DNA from: Phycisphaera sp.
GTDB lineage: Bacteria; Planctomycetota; Phycisphaerae; Phycisphaerales; Phycisphaeraceae
Reading direction: 5' to 3'
Assembly (NCBI GenBank): GCA_028285385.1
Contig: JANQPR010000122.1
Coordinates: 1 to 50,157 of the forward strand
Length of the DNA: 50,157 nt
In this document: piece after piece, positions 29,534-38,683 of the stretch
How positions within the stretch are numbered: position 1 is the stretch's first letter
Layout: each line of letters starts with the position of its first letter
Program-made: the position numbers and the translations under genes
Notes under the pieces: model-generated
The model's input: only the letters and a program-made list of their open reading frames with translations
Database searches by the model: none
Told to the model about the DNA's origin: nothing

Positions 29534-32257
29534 TCAAACCCCTTCCTTCGGAGAGTTCTGAATCAGCGGCCGGCGCGGCGGCCAGACCAGCACCACCACA
29601 CCCGCGAGGGCGAGCAGCGCCGCGGGAACCATCCCGTCTTGGACGTGACGCAGCGCCGGCCCCGTCATCCACTGGGCTGGCGGCGTGTTCAGCGCCGGGT
29701 GCCCGCTGAAGCGAGAGAACCAGCCCGCGCCCAGGTTGTCGCCCAGGGTCAGGACCGCCATGCCGAGCAAGGCGACACCAATGACGGCCCGGAGCATGTG
29801 GACCGGGCCGCTCCAACGCCGCGCGACGACCAGCAACGCCGCCGCGATCAGCATCTGGCCCCACCAGAGCAGGCCGAGGAGCTGCTCTACGCCGACGTGC
29901 CATCCGGAGTTGCCGAAGTTGCGCTCGAGCTCCTGCGACAGGTCGCTCCCGAACAAGCCGGCATGAGCCATGCCTGGCATGTCGAAGACGTAGCCCGCCC
30001 CCGTGAGCAGCCCGGCGATCAGCACCAGCCCCGCGAGCCCGGAGAGGATCACCGAGGTGATGCGGCTCGGGTCAGACCACGGCCGACTGTCGCCCCAACT
30101 CGACGCCAGCACGGGCGGCACAGGTCGCGCTTGGCGGGAACGCGTCGGCGGCGCCACGGGTACATCGTCGGGCCGACTCTCCCACACGACCAGACGCCGC
30201 CCCCGCTCGTCGGTGAACGCGCCGGACAGAATCAGGATGAAGTCGATCAGTTGCCCGATGCCGAGCAGGCCGAACGTGAACAGCCAGAGGATGCCCGTGC
30301 CCACCTTGCCGACGTAGAACCGGTGCAACCCGCAGATCGGCACGCCGATCAGCGGCACCCCCGCGAGCAGCGCGGCGAGGAGGCGGCCACATCGGGAGCT
30401 TGATTCGCCGTTGTCCGCCGAGACTGCCGCGGCCGGGGCGATCCCTTTCGCCGGCGCTTCGGGCGCCGGTGGCGCCGTGGGCGCGGCTGGAACATTCGGA
30501 GGCGTCTGGGGCTGAACCGGCACCAGCGGCGCAATCTTGGCCAGCCAATCGGAACCGCGTCGATCGTGCGGCACAAACGAGCACAACGCCTGCGTGGCCA
30601 GCGCCGCGCCGGCGAGGCAGCCGACCACCCACGTCGGGTCGGTCTCGGTGACGAGCGTCCCCAGCCACCCCAGCGCGGCGACCACCACGACCGACCCGAG
30701 CGCGATCCGATCGCTGCGGAGCGGGTCGACCTGCCGGTGCCAGCCCGCTAGGGTCATCGCGGCGAGGATGCACAGAAGCGCGGCGCCGAACGCGGCGACC
30801 TCGTGTGCCGCCGGCACACCGACGACCATCAACGCCGGCACCAACGCGATCGCCGCGAACCCAAGCTTGCGGACAACCGCGGACGTGTCGCGCAGCAGCG
30901 GCCGCGCCAGGAACTGAGCGATCACGCCGCCCAACGCGGTCGCCCCGATAAACAATCCAGCCAGGATGCCCTTCTCCGGACGCGAGGTCAGCGCGCCGAT
31001 CCCGACCGCGAACACCGCGGAAACACCCGACGCCAGCAACAGCCGCACGATCCACGGCATCGGGTCGAGCCGACGGGCGTGTTGATCGAGCCGGGCCACC
31101 AACTCAGGTGCCATCGTCGCTCGCGTCGAATGCGTTTCGGCCCGGCCGGTGAGTTTCGATTCGATCTTGCGTTCGATCTGTTCGCCGATGGCTTCGATCC
31201 GCTCGCCGGCGTGCTCCAGTCTGGCTTCCAAGCCGTGCGAACCCGAGCCCGCCGGCCCAGCCCCGTCGCTGGGGTCGGCGTCCGTCGCCTTCTCAACGAC
31301 TTCGCCGCTCGCCGCCTCGACGTGGTGCACCGCGTGGGCCGCGCGGACCGACAGGCTGTCCGGCGAGAAGTGCGACACGCTCTGCCGGATGTGTTCCGTG
31401 CCGAACAGGTCCTCGACCATCGCCTGCACGGTCGCGTACCGCTGGGCCGGATCCTTGGCGACGGCCTTGGCGATCACGCGACGCATCGGCTCGTCGATGT
31501 TCGACAGGTCCGGCTGCTTGCTGACGTGCTGCAGCAGGATCTCGCCGGGGGTCGAGCCCAGGTACGGCACCTGCCCGGTGAGCATCTCGTAGAACACGAT
31601 GCCCAGCGCGTAGATGTCAATGGCCTGGTCGTACCGCCCCTCGCCGATCTCGGGGGCCATGTAATGCACGGTGCCGACGGTGACGGTGTGCCCGGAGTAC
31701 TGCGTCGTGCCGATGGCCTTCGACAGGCCGTAGTCGCCGATCTTCACGTAGCCGTGGTCGTAGAAGATGTTGGCGGGTTTGAGGTCGCGGTGGACGACGC
31801 CCGCCTCGTGTAGGTACGCCAACCCCTTGGCGATCTCACGCAGGAAGTACGACGCCTTCTGCACGCCCAGGCCGCCGGGTGCTTCGTCGATCAGCTGCCG
31901 CAGCGACGGGCCGCCCACGTACTCCATCAGCACGAACGGGTCGCCGCCGTCGTTGAACCGGATGTCGAAGATCGTCACCAGGTGCGGCGACTTGAGGTTC
32001 ATGCACTGCTTGATGCCGCGCAGCTCGATCTGGTCGTAGCCCTGGATCGACTTGAGCGCGACCTCGCGGCCGGCGTCGCTGACCGCGTAGTACACCTCGC
32101 CGAAACCGCCGCGGCCGGCGGCGCCCTTGACGGTGTAGCCCTCGAGCGGCCGGTCGCCGGGTCGGTAACGGAAGCCGCGCGTCGGGTGCGTCGGTTCGGG
32201 CGACTGACTAGGCAACCGGGCCGGCCCGGGTTCGTTGGATGTGGTGTTCGTGTCCAC
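29534..32257 (-). CDS. Membrane-bound Ser/Thr protein kinase with TM2 domain
   Basis: A 907-residue protein. The N-terminal Hanks-type kinase has the glycine loop GRGGFGEV (about 48-55), catalytic lysine 69 (VALKS), HRDLKPAN (156-163), DYG in place of DFG (175-177), APE (201-203) and [14 protein letters not shown] helical linker ([14 protein letters not shown]) leads to about twelve hydrophobic segments. Among them is a TM2 domain, [32 protein letters not shown], a two-helix module of unknown role. The sequence shows an active-looking kinase tethered to the inner membrane. The GTG start at 32257 has GAGAGAG 7 bases upstream. Flanking genes encode a TPR/FHA-like protein (22 bases upstream) and a membrane protein (immediately downstream), suggesting a phospho-signalling unit. 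Confidence 0.93.
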   Translation of the reverse strand: MDTNTTSNEPGPARLPSQSPEPTHPTRGFRYRPGDRPLEGYTVKGAAGRGGFGEVYYAVSDAGREVALKSIQGYDQIELRGIKQCMNLKSPHLVTIFDIRFNDGGDPFVLMEYVGGPSLRQLIDEAPGGLGVQKASYFLREIAKGLAYLHEAGVVHRDLKPANIFYDHGYVKIGDYGLSKAIGTTQYSGHTVTVGTVHYMAPEIGEGRYDQAIDIYALGIVFYEMLTGQVPYLGSTPGEILLQHVSKQPDLSNIDEPMRRVIAKAVAKDPAQRYATVQAMVEDLFGTEHIRQSVSHFSPDSLSVRAAHAVHHVEAASGEVVEKATDADPSDGAGPAGSGSHGLEARLEHAGERIEAIGEQIERKIESKLTGRAETHSTRATMAPELVARLDQHARRLDPMPWIVRLLLASGVSAVFAVGIGALTSRPEKGILAGLFIGATALGGVIAQFLARPLLRDTSAVVRKLGFAAIALVPALMVVGVPAAHEVAAFGAALLCILAAMTLAGWHRQVDPLRSDRIALGSVVVVAALGWLGTLVTETDPTWVVGCLAGAALATQALCSFVPHDRRGSDWLAKIAPLVPVQPQTPPNVPAAPTAPPAPEAPAKGIAPAAAVSADNGESSSRCGRLLAALLAGVPLIGVPICGLHRFYVGKVGTGILWLFTFGLLGIGQLIDFILILSGAFTDERGRRLVVWESRPDDVPVAPPTRSRQARPVPPVLASSWGDSRPWSDPSRITSVILSGLAGLVLIAGLLTGAGYVFDMPGMAHAGLFGSDLSQELERNFGNSGWHVGVEQLLGLLWWGQMLIAAALLVVARRWSGPVHMLRAVIGVALLGMAVLTLGDNLGAGWFSRFSGHPALNTPPAQWMTGPALRHVQDGMVPAALLALAGVVVLVWPPRRPLIQNSPKEGV

Positions 32258-32278
32258 CGCCGTGCTCTCTCTTTCAGG

Positions 32279-33850
32279 TTAGGCGAAGGCCGAAACGGTG
32301 ACCGTGACGCCGCCGAGGTCGACGGGTTGATTCAGCCGGAGCGCGTCGCCAATGTCGCCACCGCGAGCCGACCCGCGCACGGCGAGCCCGTCATCCGTCA
32401 CAACCAGAGCCACGGGCCCCGCCAAGCCGCCGCAGACGACGTGCGCGGGTGAGGTCGGCCCCAACAGCAGCTCGCGGTCCAGCAACACCGCGCCACGCAG
32501 GTCGGCGCGCGGCATGCGTGCGCCTGAGAAACGAAGCAGGGCCGTGCCGCTCGCCGGGTGCGGTTGCGTGAGGGTCATGCGGCAGCGGTGCGAAAGCGCC
32601 ACCACGTCACGGTCGCCCAACAGGCGCCGGGTCGTGGGCTGCCCCGCCACTTCGACCGGCCGAGCGCATTGCAGGATGTACCCGCCGTCGGTGCGGTGAA
32701 CGTCCACGCCCGGCGTCGACGGGTCGGTGATCAGCGGCAGGTCCGGGCGCGCCGAGGCGCTGATCGGGCCGACGCGGACGTGGTCGGCCGTGAACACGAC
32801 GTAGGACCCGATGCCATCAACCGTCAATAGGAACGGATCGGGCAAAGTCAGAACTCCGTCGACGGTACGCGACACCGGTGTCTTCCGCGTTGACGCGGGG
32901 GAGACCGCCGGCTTGATGCCGCCCGCCTTGGTCCGGCGTCCGTCGCGAGCCGACTTCGCGCTCGACGACGCGTGCGTCCCCAACGGCCCCACGCGCAACC
33001 GCTCAAGTTCCTCGGCCGCCCGGGCCGCCGCCGCCAACATCTCCTTGGCCCAAACAGCCTGAGGTTCAAGACTTACGAACCTTCCCAACGCCGCCTCACA
33101 GGACCGCAGCCGCCGCCGTCGCAGGTCGTCCGCCGCCCGTTCGGCCAAGTCGATCGCTTCGCGCAGCGACGCAACCCCCATTGTATGGGGCGACAGCCGT
33201 TCGACGTGATCCACCCATCGACACGCTGCGTCCAACTGACCCTGGCTCAAGCATCGCCGGGCCTGATCCGTCGCGGCTCGGGTCACTCGCTTGGTCAATC
33301 CGTCGAGCCGGGGCGCGGTTGCGTGCCACCGACGGGCTTGGATCAACGCGTCGATCGCCTGTTCGACATCCCCGTGTTTCAGCGCCCGGCGTGCCCGTTC
33401 GATCCACGGGCCCGCCGCCGCGCGCTGCTGGACCGCCGCCTGACGCAAGTGATCACGTCGGTCGGGCTCGGCTTGACCGACGAGGGCTTCCGCAATGGTG
33501 AGCCGCCCCGCCGCAAGCTCCTCGCGGGTCGCATGTTCCGCTTCATCACGGCGGCGGCGTTCTGCACGCTGGCGATTCAGGGCCGACCCCGCTTCGTCAC
33601 GGATGGTCACGAGCGCGGGCGTCGGCCCGGCCAACTCGATCGCACAGCCGCAGTCGGCCAACGCGGCCCGGGGCTGGTGCGCCTTGAGGTGTTCGCCGGC
33701 CCGGTCGCCGAAGCGGCGCGCCAACCGGGCAACCAGACGCTGCCCCTTGCGGTGGTTCCGCAACCCGGGGGCTTCGAGCAGCCGGTACGCCTCGTCCAGC
33801 CGGCCATCGGCCATCGCACACTCGGCCTGGCGGAGTCGCAGCACTAGCAC
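32279..33850 (-). CDS. TPR-like and FHA-like domain protein
   Basis: About 523 residues, soluble. Residues 1-290 are arginine/alanine-rich helices with TPR-like repeats (ARRALKHGDVEQAIDALIQARR, ARRCLSQGQLDAACRWVDHVERL). Residues about 340-430 look like an FHA beta-sandwich (LLTVDGIGSYVVFTADHVRVGP, GGYILQC, LLGDRDVVALSHRCRMTL), and 445-525 may be a second one (DRELLLGPTSPAHVVC, VTVTVSAF). FHA domains bind phosphothreonine and often partner with Ser/Thr kinases such as the one 22 bases downstream. The usual GR and SxxH phosphate-binding residues are not obvious, so binding may be lost or altered. GTG 33850 is preferred because AGG lies 7 bases upstream; GTG 33856 is possible. The family call is an inference. 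Confidence 0.7.
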   Translation of the reverse strand: MLVLRLRQAECAMADGRLDEAYRLLEAPGLRNHRKGQRLVARLARRFGDRAGEHLKAHQPRAALADCGCAIELAGPTPALVTIRDEAGSALNRQRAERRRRDEAEHATREELAAGRLTIAEALVGQAEPDRRDHLRQAAVQQRAAAGPWIERARRALKHGDVEQAIDALIQARRWHATAPRLDGLTKRVTRAATDQARRCLSQGQLDAACRWVDHVERLSPHTMGVASLREAIDLAERAADDLRRRRLRSCEAALGRFVSLEPQAVWAKEMLAAAARAAEELERLRVGPLGTHASSSAKSARDGRRTKAGGIKPAVSPASTRKTPVSRTVDGVLTLPDPFLLTVDGIGSYVVFTADHVRVGPISASARPDLPLITDPSTPGVDVHRTDGGYILQCARPVEVAGQPTTRRLLGDRDVVALSHRCRMTLTQPHPASGTALLRFSGARMPRADLRGAVLLDRELLLGPTSPAHVVCGGLAGPVALVVTDDGLAVRGSARGGDIGDALRLNQPVDLGGVTVTVSAFA

Positions 33851-34053
33851 GGCCACACCTCGTGTCCGGCGTGATCGATTCGCCAGCCAGCACCGGCGTC
33901 ACGTTTCAGCCGTCGGCCCAAGAACGCCTCGGTCTCCCGCAGCATCTGCCGACGGACTGACTCCAACGATCCGAGCGAGATCGTGAAGCCGTCCCGGGTG
34001 TCTTGGGCACCGGCGTTGGGTCCACGGGTCAGGTCTTCGATGGGAGCGATCAT
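33844..34053 (-). CDS. Small conserved-looking hypothetical protein (69 residues)
   Basis: It starts at ATG 34053 with GAGAGG six bases upstream, a strong site that decides against the upstream in-frame ATG at 34128. The product is hydrophilic (MIAPIEDLTRGPNAGAQ, LESVRRQMLRETEAFLGRRLKRD) with one predicted helix and no membrane segment. Its end overlaps the TPR/FHA-like gene start, so the two are probably co-translated. Function unknown; context suggests an accessory of the kinase cassette. Confidence 0.65.
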   Translation of the reverse strand: MIAPIEDLTRGPNAGAQDTRDGFTISLGSLESVRRQMLRETEAFLGRRLKRDAGAGWRIDHAGHEVWPC

Positions 34054-34150
34054 CACGCACCTCTCTTCAATCAGGGCAAGACACCGGATCACCGCGGGTC
34101 GCCGGGACGCGCGGCCGCGAAGCAACACGACGCGGCCGTCACACCGGCCC

Positions 34151-34981
34151 TCAGTCGTCCTTCGACAACTGAACCGCGCTTGCCGGGCCGACGACCGACT
34201 CTTCCTCGCCGAAGTACTCGTCGATCTGCGCCAGCAGCTCGGGCTCGTCGACCGGCTCGTCGAAGGCGATCGCCACCGTGAAGTGCGCCTCGTGCGCCAA
34301 TGCGCGCTCGGCGACGTCCAGCCGTTTCTTGATGTCGCGGATCAGGCGATCGGTCTGCGCGATCTTGGTGTCGTCGATCTGGAACCGCGACCCGCTTCCC
34401 GCGGCTTTCACGAGACGGTACTGCCCCTCGAGGGCCGAAATCTGGTCCTCCAGCGCCAGTTTCCGGGCGCGCGTATCTTCGAGCAGCCGGACCGCCGACG
34501 CCAGCGTCTGCTCCCGGGTCTCCAGCAGCTTCTGCTTGCCGGCCAGGACAATCTCGGCCTCCTTGTACCGGTCGAAGCTGCGTGACAGGTCTTCGGAGAG
34601 GTCTTCCCGGGCGTACCGCACGCCGGCAACGACGAAGCGCTGGTCCGGACCGTCGAGCAGGTACCGCACCTTGGCGATGCGCTTCTCTTCCTGACCCAGC
34701 GACGTCTGGGCGTCGTCGATCTCGTCGCGCAACTGCTCGATCTCGACTTCCTCGTGGGCGATCAGCCGGATGTTGGCCTGCAACTCCGGCAAGATCTCGC
34801 CGAGCAGGTCTCGGGCCCGGGCCAACTCGAACTCGAGCGGCACGGCTTCCTTTGCGGTCTGACGGACCTGACCGACGGACGTCTTGGCGTAGCTGACCAG
34901 GTCGGGGCCGAAGAAGACGAGGCCGCCGAGGACCAGCGCCCCGGCACCGATGCTGCCGTATTTGATGAGGCGGACGAGCAT
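34151..34981 (-). CDS. Membrane-anchored coiled-coil protein, unknown function
   Basis: 276 residues starting at ATG 34981, with AAGGAG seven bases upstream. One N-terminal membrane helix (YGSIGAGALVLGGLVFFGPDLV) is followed by a long heptad-rich region (EEVEIEQLRDEIDDAQTSLGQEEKRIAKV; FDRYKEAEIVLAGKQKLLETREQTLASAVRLLEDTRARKLALEDQISALEGQY) and an acidic tail (IDEYFGEEESVV). It is probably an inner membrane scaffold. It resembles planctomycete hypothetical proteins found beside kinase/FHA genes, but I cannot name the family. It lies between the antiporter gene (143 bases) and the 69-residue gene (97 bases). Confidence 0.8.
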   Translation of the reverse strand: MLVRLIKYGSIGAGALVLGGLVFFGPDLVSYAKTSVGQVRQTAKEAVPLEFELARARDLLGEILPELQANIRLIAHEEVEIEQLRDEIDDAQTSLGQEEKRIAKVRYLLDGPDQRFVVAGVRYAREDLSEDLSRSFDRYKEAEIVLAGKQKLLETREQTLASAVRLLEDTRARKLALEDQISALEGQYRLVKAAGSGSRFQIDDTKIAQTDRLIRDIKKRLDVAERALAHEAHFTVAIAFDEPVDEPELLAQIDEYFGEEESVVGPASAVQLSKDD

Positions 34982-35124
34982 GAGAACACTCCTTGCCAAC
35001 GGGCGTTGGCGTTTCAGGCGGATAGGGAGCCGGCGACCTCCGCCGTCCCGGAACTGCAGTCGGAGCCGACATCCGGTTGTTGCGCTGGCCCACCCGGAAT
35101 TCTTGTCGAGGACCGACGACGGCC

Positions 35125-36828
35125 TCAGAGCCCAATTGCCTCGTCTTCATCGGGAGCGACATCGGAGCCCGCCAGGCGGGCCCGGGCCGCCACGGCGATC
35201 GCCCGGCCCAACTCGAGCTCTTCGTCCACGACGGTCAACGCACCGGCGAACTGCAGTTCCCACCGGACCACGTGGTATCGGGCCCGGACGATCAATGCCG
35301 CCTGCGGCGCGAGGTGGCGGCAGTGGTGGATCACCGTCCGGCTGGCGTCGGCGTCAGGGATTGTCAAAAGGACGACCCCGGCGTGGCGGATGCCGGCGTG
35401 CTCCAGGACGTCGCGTCGGGTGGCGTCGCCGACCTGGACCGCGAGGCGGCGCAGCCGGGCGTCGGCCGCGTTCTTCGGGTTCAGCTCGATGACCTGGATC
35501 CGTTCCGCGAACTGCGCTCGCAGCAGGTCCGCGGCCTGTTGGCCGGCCGGTCCGAAACCGATCACGAAGATGTCCCGTAGTTCCGGAGGCGAGCCGTCGG
35601 CGCGGTCGGCCGTTGCGGTGTTTGCGGTTGGACCCAGCCCCAGGCCTGACCCACCGCGTGTGGACAACCGTGACGACCAGCCGGCCCACGCGGTGGCGAC
35701 CCGCGGCGCGAGCCCGATGAGGAACGGCGTGACGAACAACGTCAGGATCGTCGAGGACACGATCAACCGGAAGACGTCTTCGTCGAAGACCTTGCCACGC
35801 CCGATCTCGGCGAGCACAAACGAGAACTCGCCGACCTGAGCGAGGCAGACGCCCGTCGCCAGCGAGACCGCCGCGGTCTGCCCGAGCATCCGGACGACCG
35901 CCGCCGTGACCAGGGCCTTGCCGACCACGATCGCGGCAACGGTGCCAACCACCAGCCCGGTGTGGTCGAGCACCCAGGCCGGCTCGCCGAGCATCCCGAC
36001 GGAGGCGAAGAAGAGCGTCACGAACAAAGTGCGCAGGCTGGCGACGTCGGCCCGGACCTGCACGGCAAAGGGGGATTCGCCCAACAACACGCCGGCGACG
36101 AACGCGCCCATCGCCGGCGAGATGCCCAACTGGTGCGCCGCCATCGCTGAGCCGATCGCGATGACGATGGCGAGCAGCACGGGCAGGTCGCGGTTCTGCG
36201 CCCAAGGACGGAGCTTGAACAACCGCGGTGCCGCGTAGCGGAACAGAAACAGGAAAGCGATGATCAGCAGCAAGCCCAGGCCGGCCGTCTTGCCGAGTGC
36301 GACAAGCGTGTAGCCGAGCGAGCCGCCGCTGGCCACGACCGTCATGAGTAGCACGAGCGGGACGACGGCGGCGTCCTGCATCAGCAGGATGCCGAGGCTG
36401 TTTCTGCCGTAGAGGCTGTCGATCGCCGCGCGGTCGCTGAGGATCCGCAGCACGCAGGCCGTGCTCGACAACGCCAGCATCGCCCCAACCCCGACCGCGG
36501 CGCGCAGGTCCAGCCCGAACAGTGCTGCGGCGGCCGCGGCGGCACACATCGTCACCAGGATTTGGGCCGTGCCGCCGACCAGCGCGACCGAGCCCACCCG
36601 CCGCAACCGGTCGAGCGAGAACTCCAGCCCGATCGAGAACAGGAGCATCGCGACGCCGAGCTCGGCGATGACGTGCACCTCATCGGACCCCGAGACCATC
36701 CCGAACCCGGCGGGCCCGACGACCGTGCCGGCCACGAGGTACCCCAGGATGGCGCTCTGCCGCAGCCGCTCCGCCACGGTCCCGAGGACGAGCGCCGCCC
36801 CGAGAAGCACGAGGATGTCGAGCAGCAT
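35125..36828 (-). CDS. CPA2-family monovalent cation:proton antiporter with TrkA-N domain
   Basis: 567 residues. About twelve membrane helices run from MLLDILVLLGAALVLGTVAERL with family blocks AILGYLVAGTVVGPAGFG, MLLFSIGLEFSLDRLRRVG, LSSTACVLRILSDR and LGISPAMGAFVAGVLLGESPF. The last carries a Q-L rather than an aspartate pair, so ion selectivity is uncertain. A cytosolic TrkA-N/RCK domain (RDIFVIGFGPAGQQAADLL, VQVGDATRRDVLEHAGI) closes the protein, as in KefB/KefC. It exchanges K+ or Na+ for protons across the inner membrane, gated by nucleotide binding. ATG 36828 was chosen since the first helix begins at once; an ATG at 36939 would add a basic, non-conserved leader. Confidence 0.92.
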   Translation of the reverse strand: MLLDILVLLGAALVLGTVAERLRQSAILGYLVAGTVVGPAGFGMVSGSDEVHVIAELGVAMLLFSIGLEFSLDRLRRVGSVALVGGTAQILVTMCAAAAAAALFGLDLRAAVGVGAMLALSSTACVLRILSDRAAIDSLYGRNSLGILLMQDAAVVPLVLLMTVVASGGSLGYTLVALGKTAGLGLLLIIAFLFLFRYAAPRLFKLRPWAQNRDLPVLLAIVIAIGSAMAAHQLGISPAMGAFVAGVLLGESPFAVQVRADVASLRTLFVTLFFASVGMLGEPAWVLDHTGLVVGTVAAIVVGKALVTAAVVRMLGQTAAVSLATGVCLAQVGEFSFVLAEIGRGKVFDEDVFRLIVSSTILTLFVTPFLIGLAPRVATAWAGWSSRLSTRGGSGLGLGPTANTATADRADGSPPELRDIFVIGFGPAGQQAADLLRAQFAERIQVIELNPKNAADARLRRLAVQVGDATRRDVLEHAGIRHAGVVLLTIPDADASRTVIHHCRHLAPQAALIVRARYHVVRWELQFAGALTVVDEELELGRAIAVAARARLAGSDVAPDEDEAIGL

Positions 36829-37549
36829 GTGCCAGGTCAGGGGCGACCTCCGTCGTTGGCCACGTCCGCATCCCGGTGTCTTCGACTTGCCGAGTGGCTC
36901 AACGCGTTGAACGCTGGCGGCGTGCTTGAGCTTGGCCACTCGCCGCGACCGGGGCGTTACCGCGACAAGCCCAGGAGCACATCGACTCGGCCTTGCTCAC
37001 TCGACCTGCCAACCGAGAGTGTAAAGGGAACCAGGCCAGCGATCGGGCGAGCAGAACGGGTCAACCAGCCTTCGCGAGCGAAGGCAGTCCACTGCGAATC
37101 CCTATCCAATCCTCGTGACGAGCAACTCCCTGAATGAGTGGATCCGTTGGAGTTCGTCCGGCTCGTACCAACCACCGGGTCACACGCCCGGTTTGCGCAA
37201 ACCATCCAGGCGCCGACCCGCGGGGACGGCCGGCCCAACTCGACAGCGAGGTTGGGTGCCTCTGTCGAGGTCTGGCTCGTCGAGTCCGTCGTGACACTAT
37301 CGCCGCGTTCGTTTCACGGGCCCAGTTGAGTTGCAGAGACTGCGAATCGAACCAAAACAGCGCCAAACTCAGCCCTTGATATGGGAAGTACCGTTCAGTA
37401 CACCTAGCACGAAGCCATACCGGGCAACCTGAATGAGAGACCAAGGGAGGTTTGCAGGTTTTGGAGCTGGATTCACCCGAAAGAGGAGATGTGATGCCTT
37501 GCCGGTCAAGGATAGCTAACTGGTCTGGCTGGACTCTGGTGTTCCACGG
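36829..37549. other. Long gene-free region
   Basis: About 720 bases without a convincing gene on either strand. It contains two hairpins: ccttcgcgagcgaagg at 37069-37084, and accggg (37174-37179) with cccggt (37187-37192) around a seven-base loop. Neither has a T-run. It must hold the promoter for the antiporter gene and the end of the lipoprotein operon, but no confident promoter or tRNA could be assigned. It is less G+C-rich than its flanks. Confidence 0.45.
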
Positions 37550-38683
37550 CTACCCGCCGGAACTCGCCAGGGCATTTGCCTCCGCTCTGATCTTCGCCAT
37601 CAGTAGCGGAAAGTGGATGGCGGGGTTGCATCGGTCTGGCTTGTCGGGGAAGTCGGACCGCATGCGGGCCCACGCGGCCATCCGCGGTTCGATCGTGAGT
37701 TCTTCAAAGCCGCGCAGGTCCATGCCGGCTACGTGGCGCAGCGACGGGATCTCGAAGCGCTCCGCGCGTCCGACTCGTCGCGACGCGAAACCAGGAACGA
37801 GCCACGCATCAACCACCCCATCGCCGGCCCCGATGTCGAGGTGGCGTTTGGTCACCCGGCCGTTCGCCCACCACTCGCCCTTGACGGCGTCAACGGCTTG
37901 CCTGGTCTGGGCAGGCTTCACGGCACCGAGCCGGTCAAGTTCACGCTTCAAGTGGTGGGTCACGGCCTCGTCGTAGGACCGGTCCCGATCGCGCAGGGCC
38001 ATCCCGGCAACTATGGCGCCCAGGACGTGCGACGGCGTGTCGTCGTAGGTGAACGCGGAGCCGGCCTCGGAGATCGGCGTGGAGCTGTACCCGTACCACG
38101 TGGCGATCTCGTGCCACGTCGTCTGCGTGATCGCCAGACGCTGCGCCAAACGGATCGCCAACTCGTCGATGACACGCTGCTTCCGACTCGAAGATAGGTT
38201 CGGCCAAAACGACGGGTACTGGAATCGCAAGCGGTAGACCGACGGCTCCTTGCAAGGCAACACGACCCCGGACCAGCCGTGCTCGAGCGCGAAGCGGATC
38301 CGCGCGTGGTGGTACGCGGTCCAGTCGGCGGCCTTGCGGAGGTGGGCGATGTCGAGGAACCCGCCACGCGTGGTGTAGACGATCCCGCGTGCCGCTTCCG
38401 ACGCACCCAACACGCCAGCGGAGTAGCGGTGCTGCCCGAGGCGTGCCGGGTCGGCGACCTTCCAGAGGGTAAACGCACCCCGTGCCGGGATCGACCCGAC
38501 GCGGGCGCGTGGTTGACGATTGAACGGCGCGAAGTCCAGGTCGTCGGGTTCGAACTCTGCCGCCACCGGGTCGCTGTCGAGACGCAGGTCGGGCGTCACG
38601 CAGCCGCCGAGGGCAAGCACAAACAGAGACGCCATGGCGACCGCGACGCGCGACAACGAACGATCGGGAACCCGTCTGCTCAC
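37550..38683 (-). CDS. Lipoprotein of unknown function (possibly DUF4056-like)
   Basis: 377 residues starting at GTG 38683, which overlaps the upstream stop (GTGA). A basic leader and hydrophobic stretch end in the lipobox LALGGC with cysteine 28, so it is lipid-anchored. The mature protein contains ARVGSIPARGAFTLWKVADP, GIVYTTRGGFLDIAHLRKAADWTAYHHARI, TQTTWHEIATWYGYSSTPISEAGSAFTYDDTPSHVLG and a C-terminal AIHFPLLMAKI. The WHEIATWYG and GFLDIAHLRK blocks recall a DUF4056-type family, recalled rather than searched. No catalytic motif is obvious, although the several histidines could bind metal. It is the last gene of a three-gene unit of exported proteins. Confidence 0.8.
   Translation of the reverse strand: MSRRVPDRSLSRVAVAMASLFVLALGGCVTPDLRLDSDPVAAEFEPDDLDFAPFNRQPRARVGSIPARGAFTLWKVADPARLGQHRYSAGVLGASEAARGIVYTTRGGFLDIAHLRKAADWTAYHHARIRFALEHGWSGVVLPCKEPSVYRLRFQYPSFWPNLSSSRKQRVIDELAIRLAQRLAITQTTWHEIATWYGYSSTPISEAGSAFTYDDTPSHVLGAIVAGMALRDRDRSYDEAVTHHLKRELDRLGAVKPAQTRQAVDAVKGEWWANGRVTKRHLDIGAGDGVVDAWLVPGFASRRVGRAERFEIPSLRHVAGMDLRGFEELTIEPRMAAWARMRSDFPDKPDRCNPAIHFPLLMAKIRAEANALASSGG

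Noticed and set aside
37174..37192. Hairpin with a seven-base loop, like an anticodon arm
   Set aside because: The loop lacks the conserved T33 on either strand and no other tRNA arms surround it.
37320..37370. ggttcgattc on the minus strand, resembling a tRNA T-loop
   Set aside because: The flanking bases do not form the five-pair T stem, and no acceptor, D or anticodon arm could be built.
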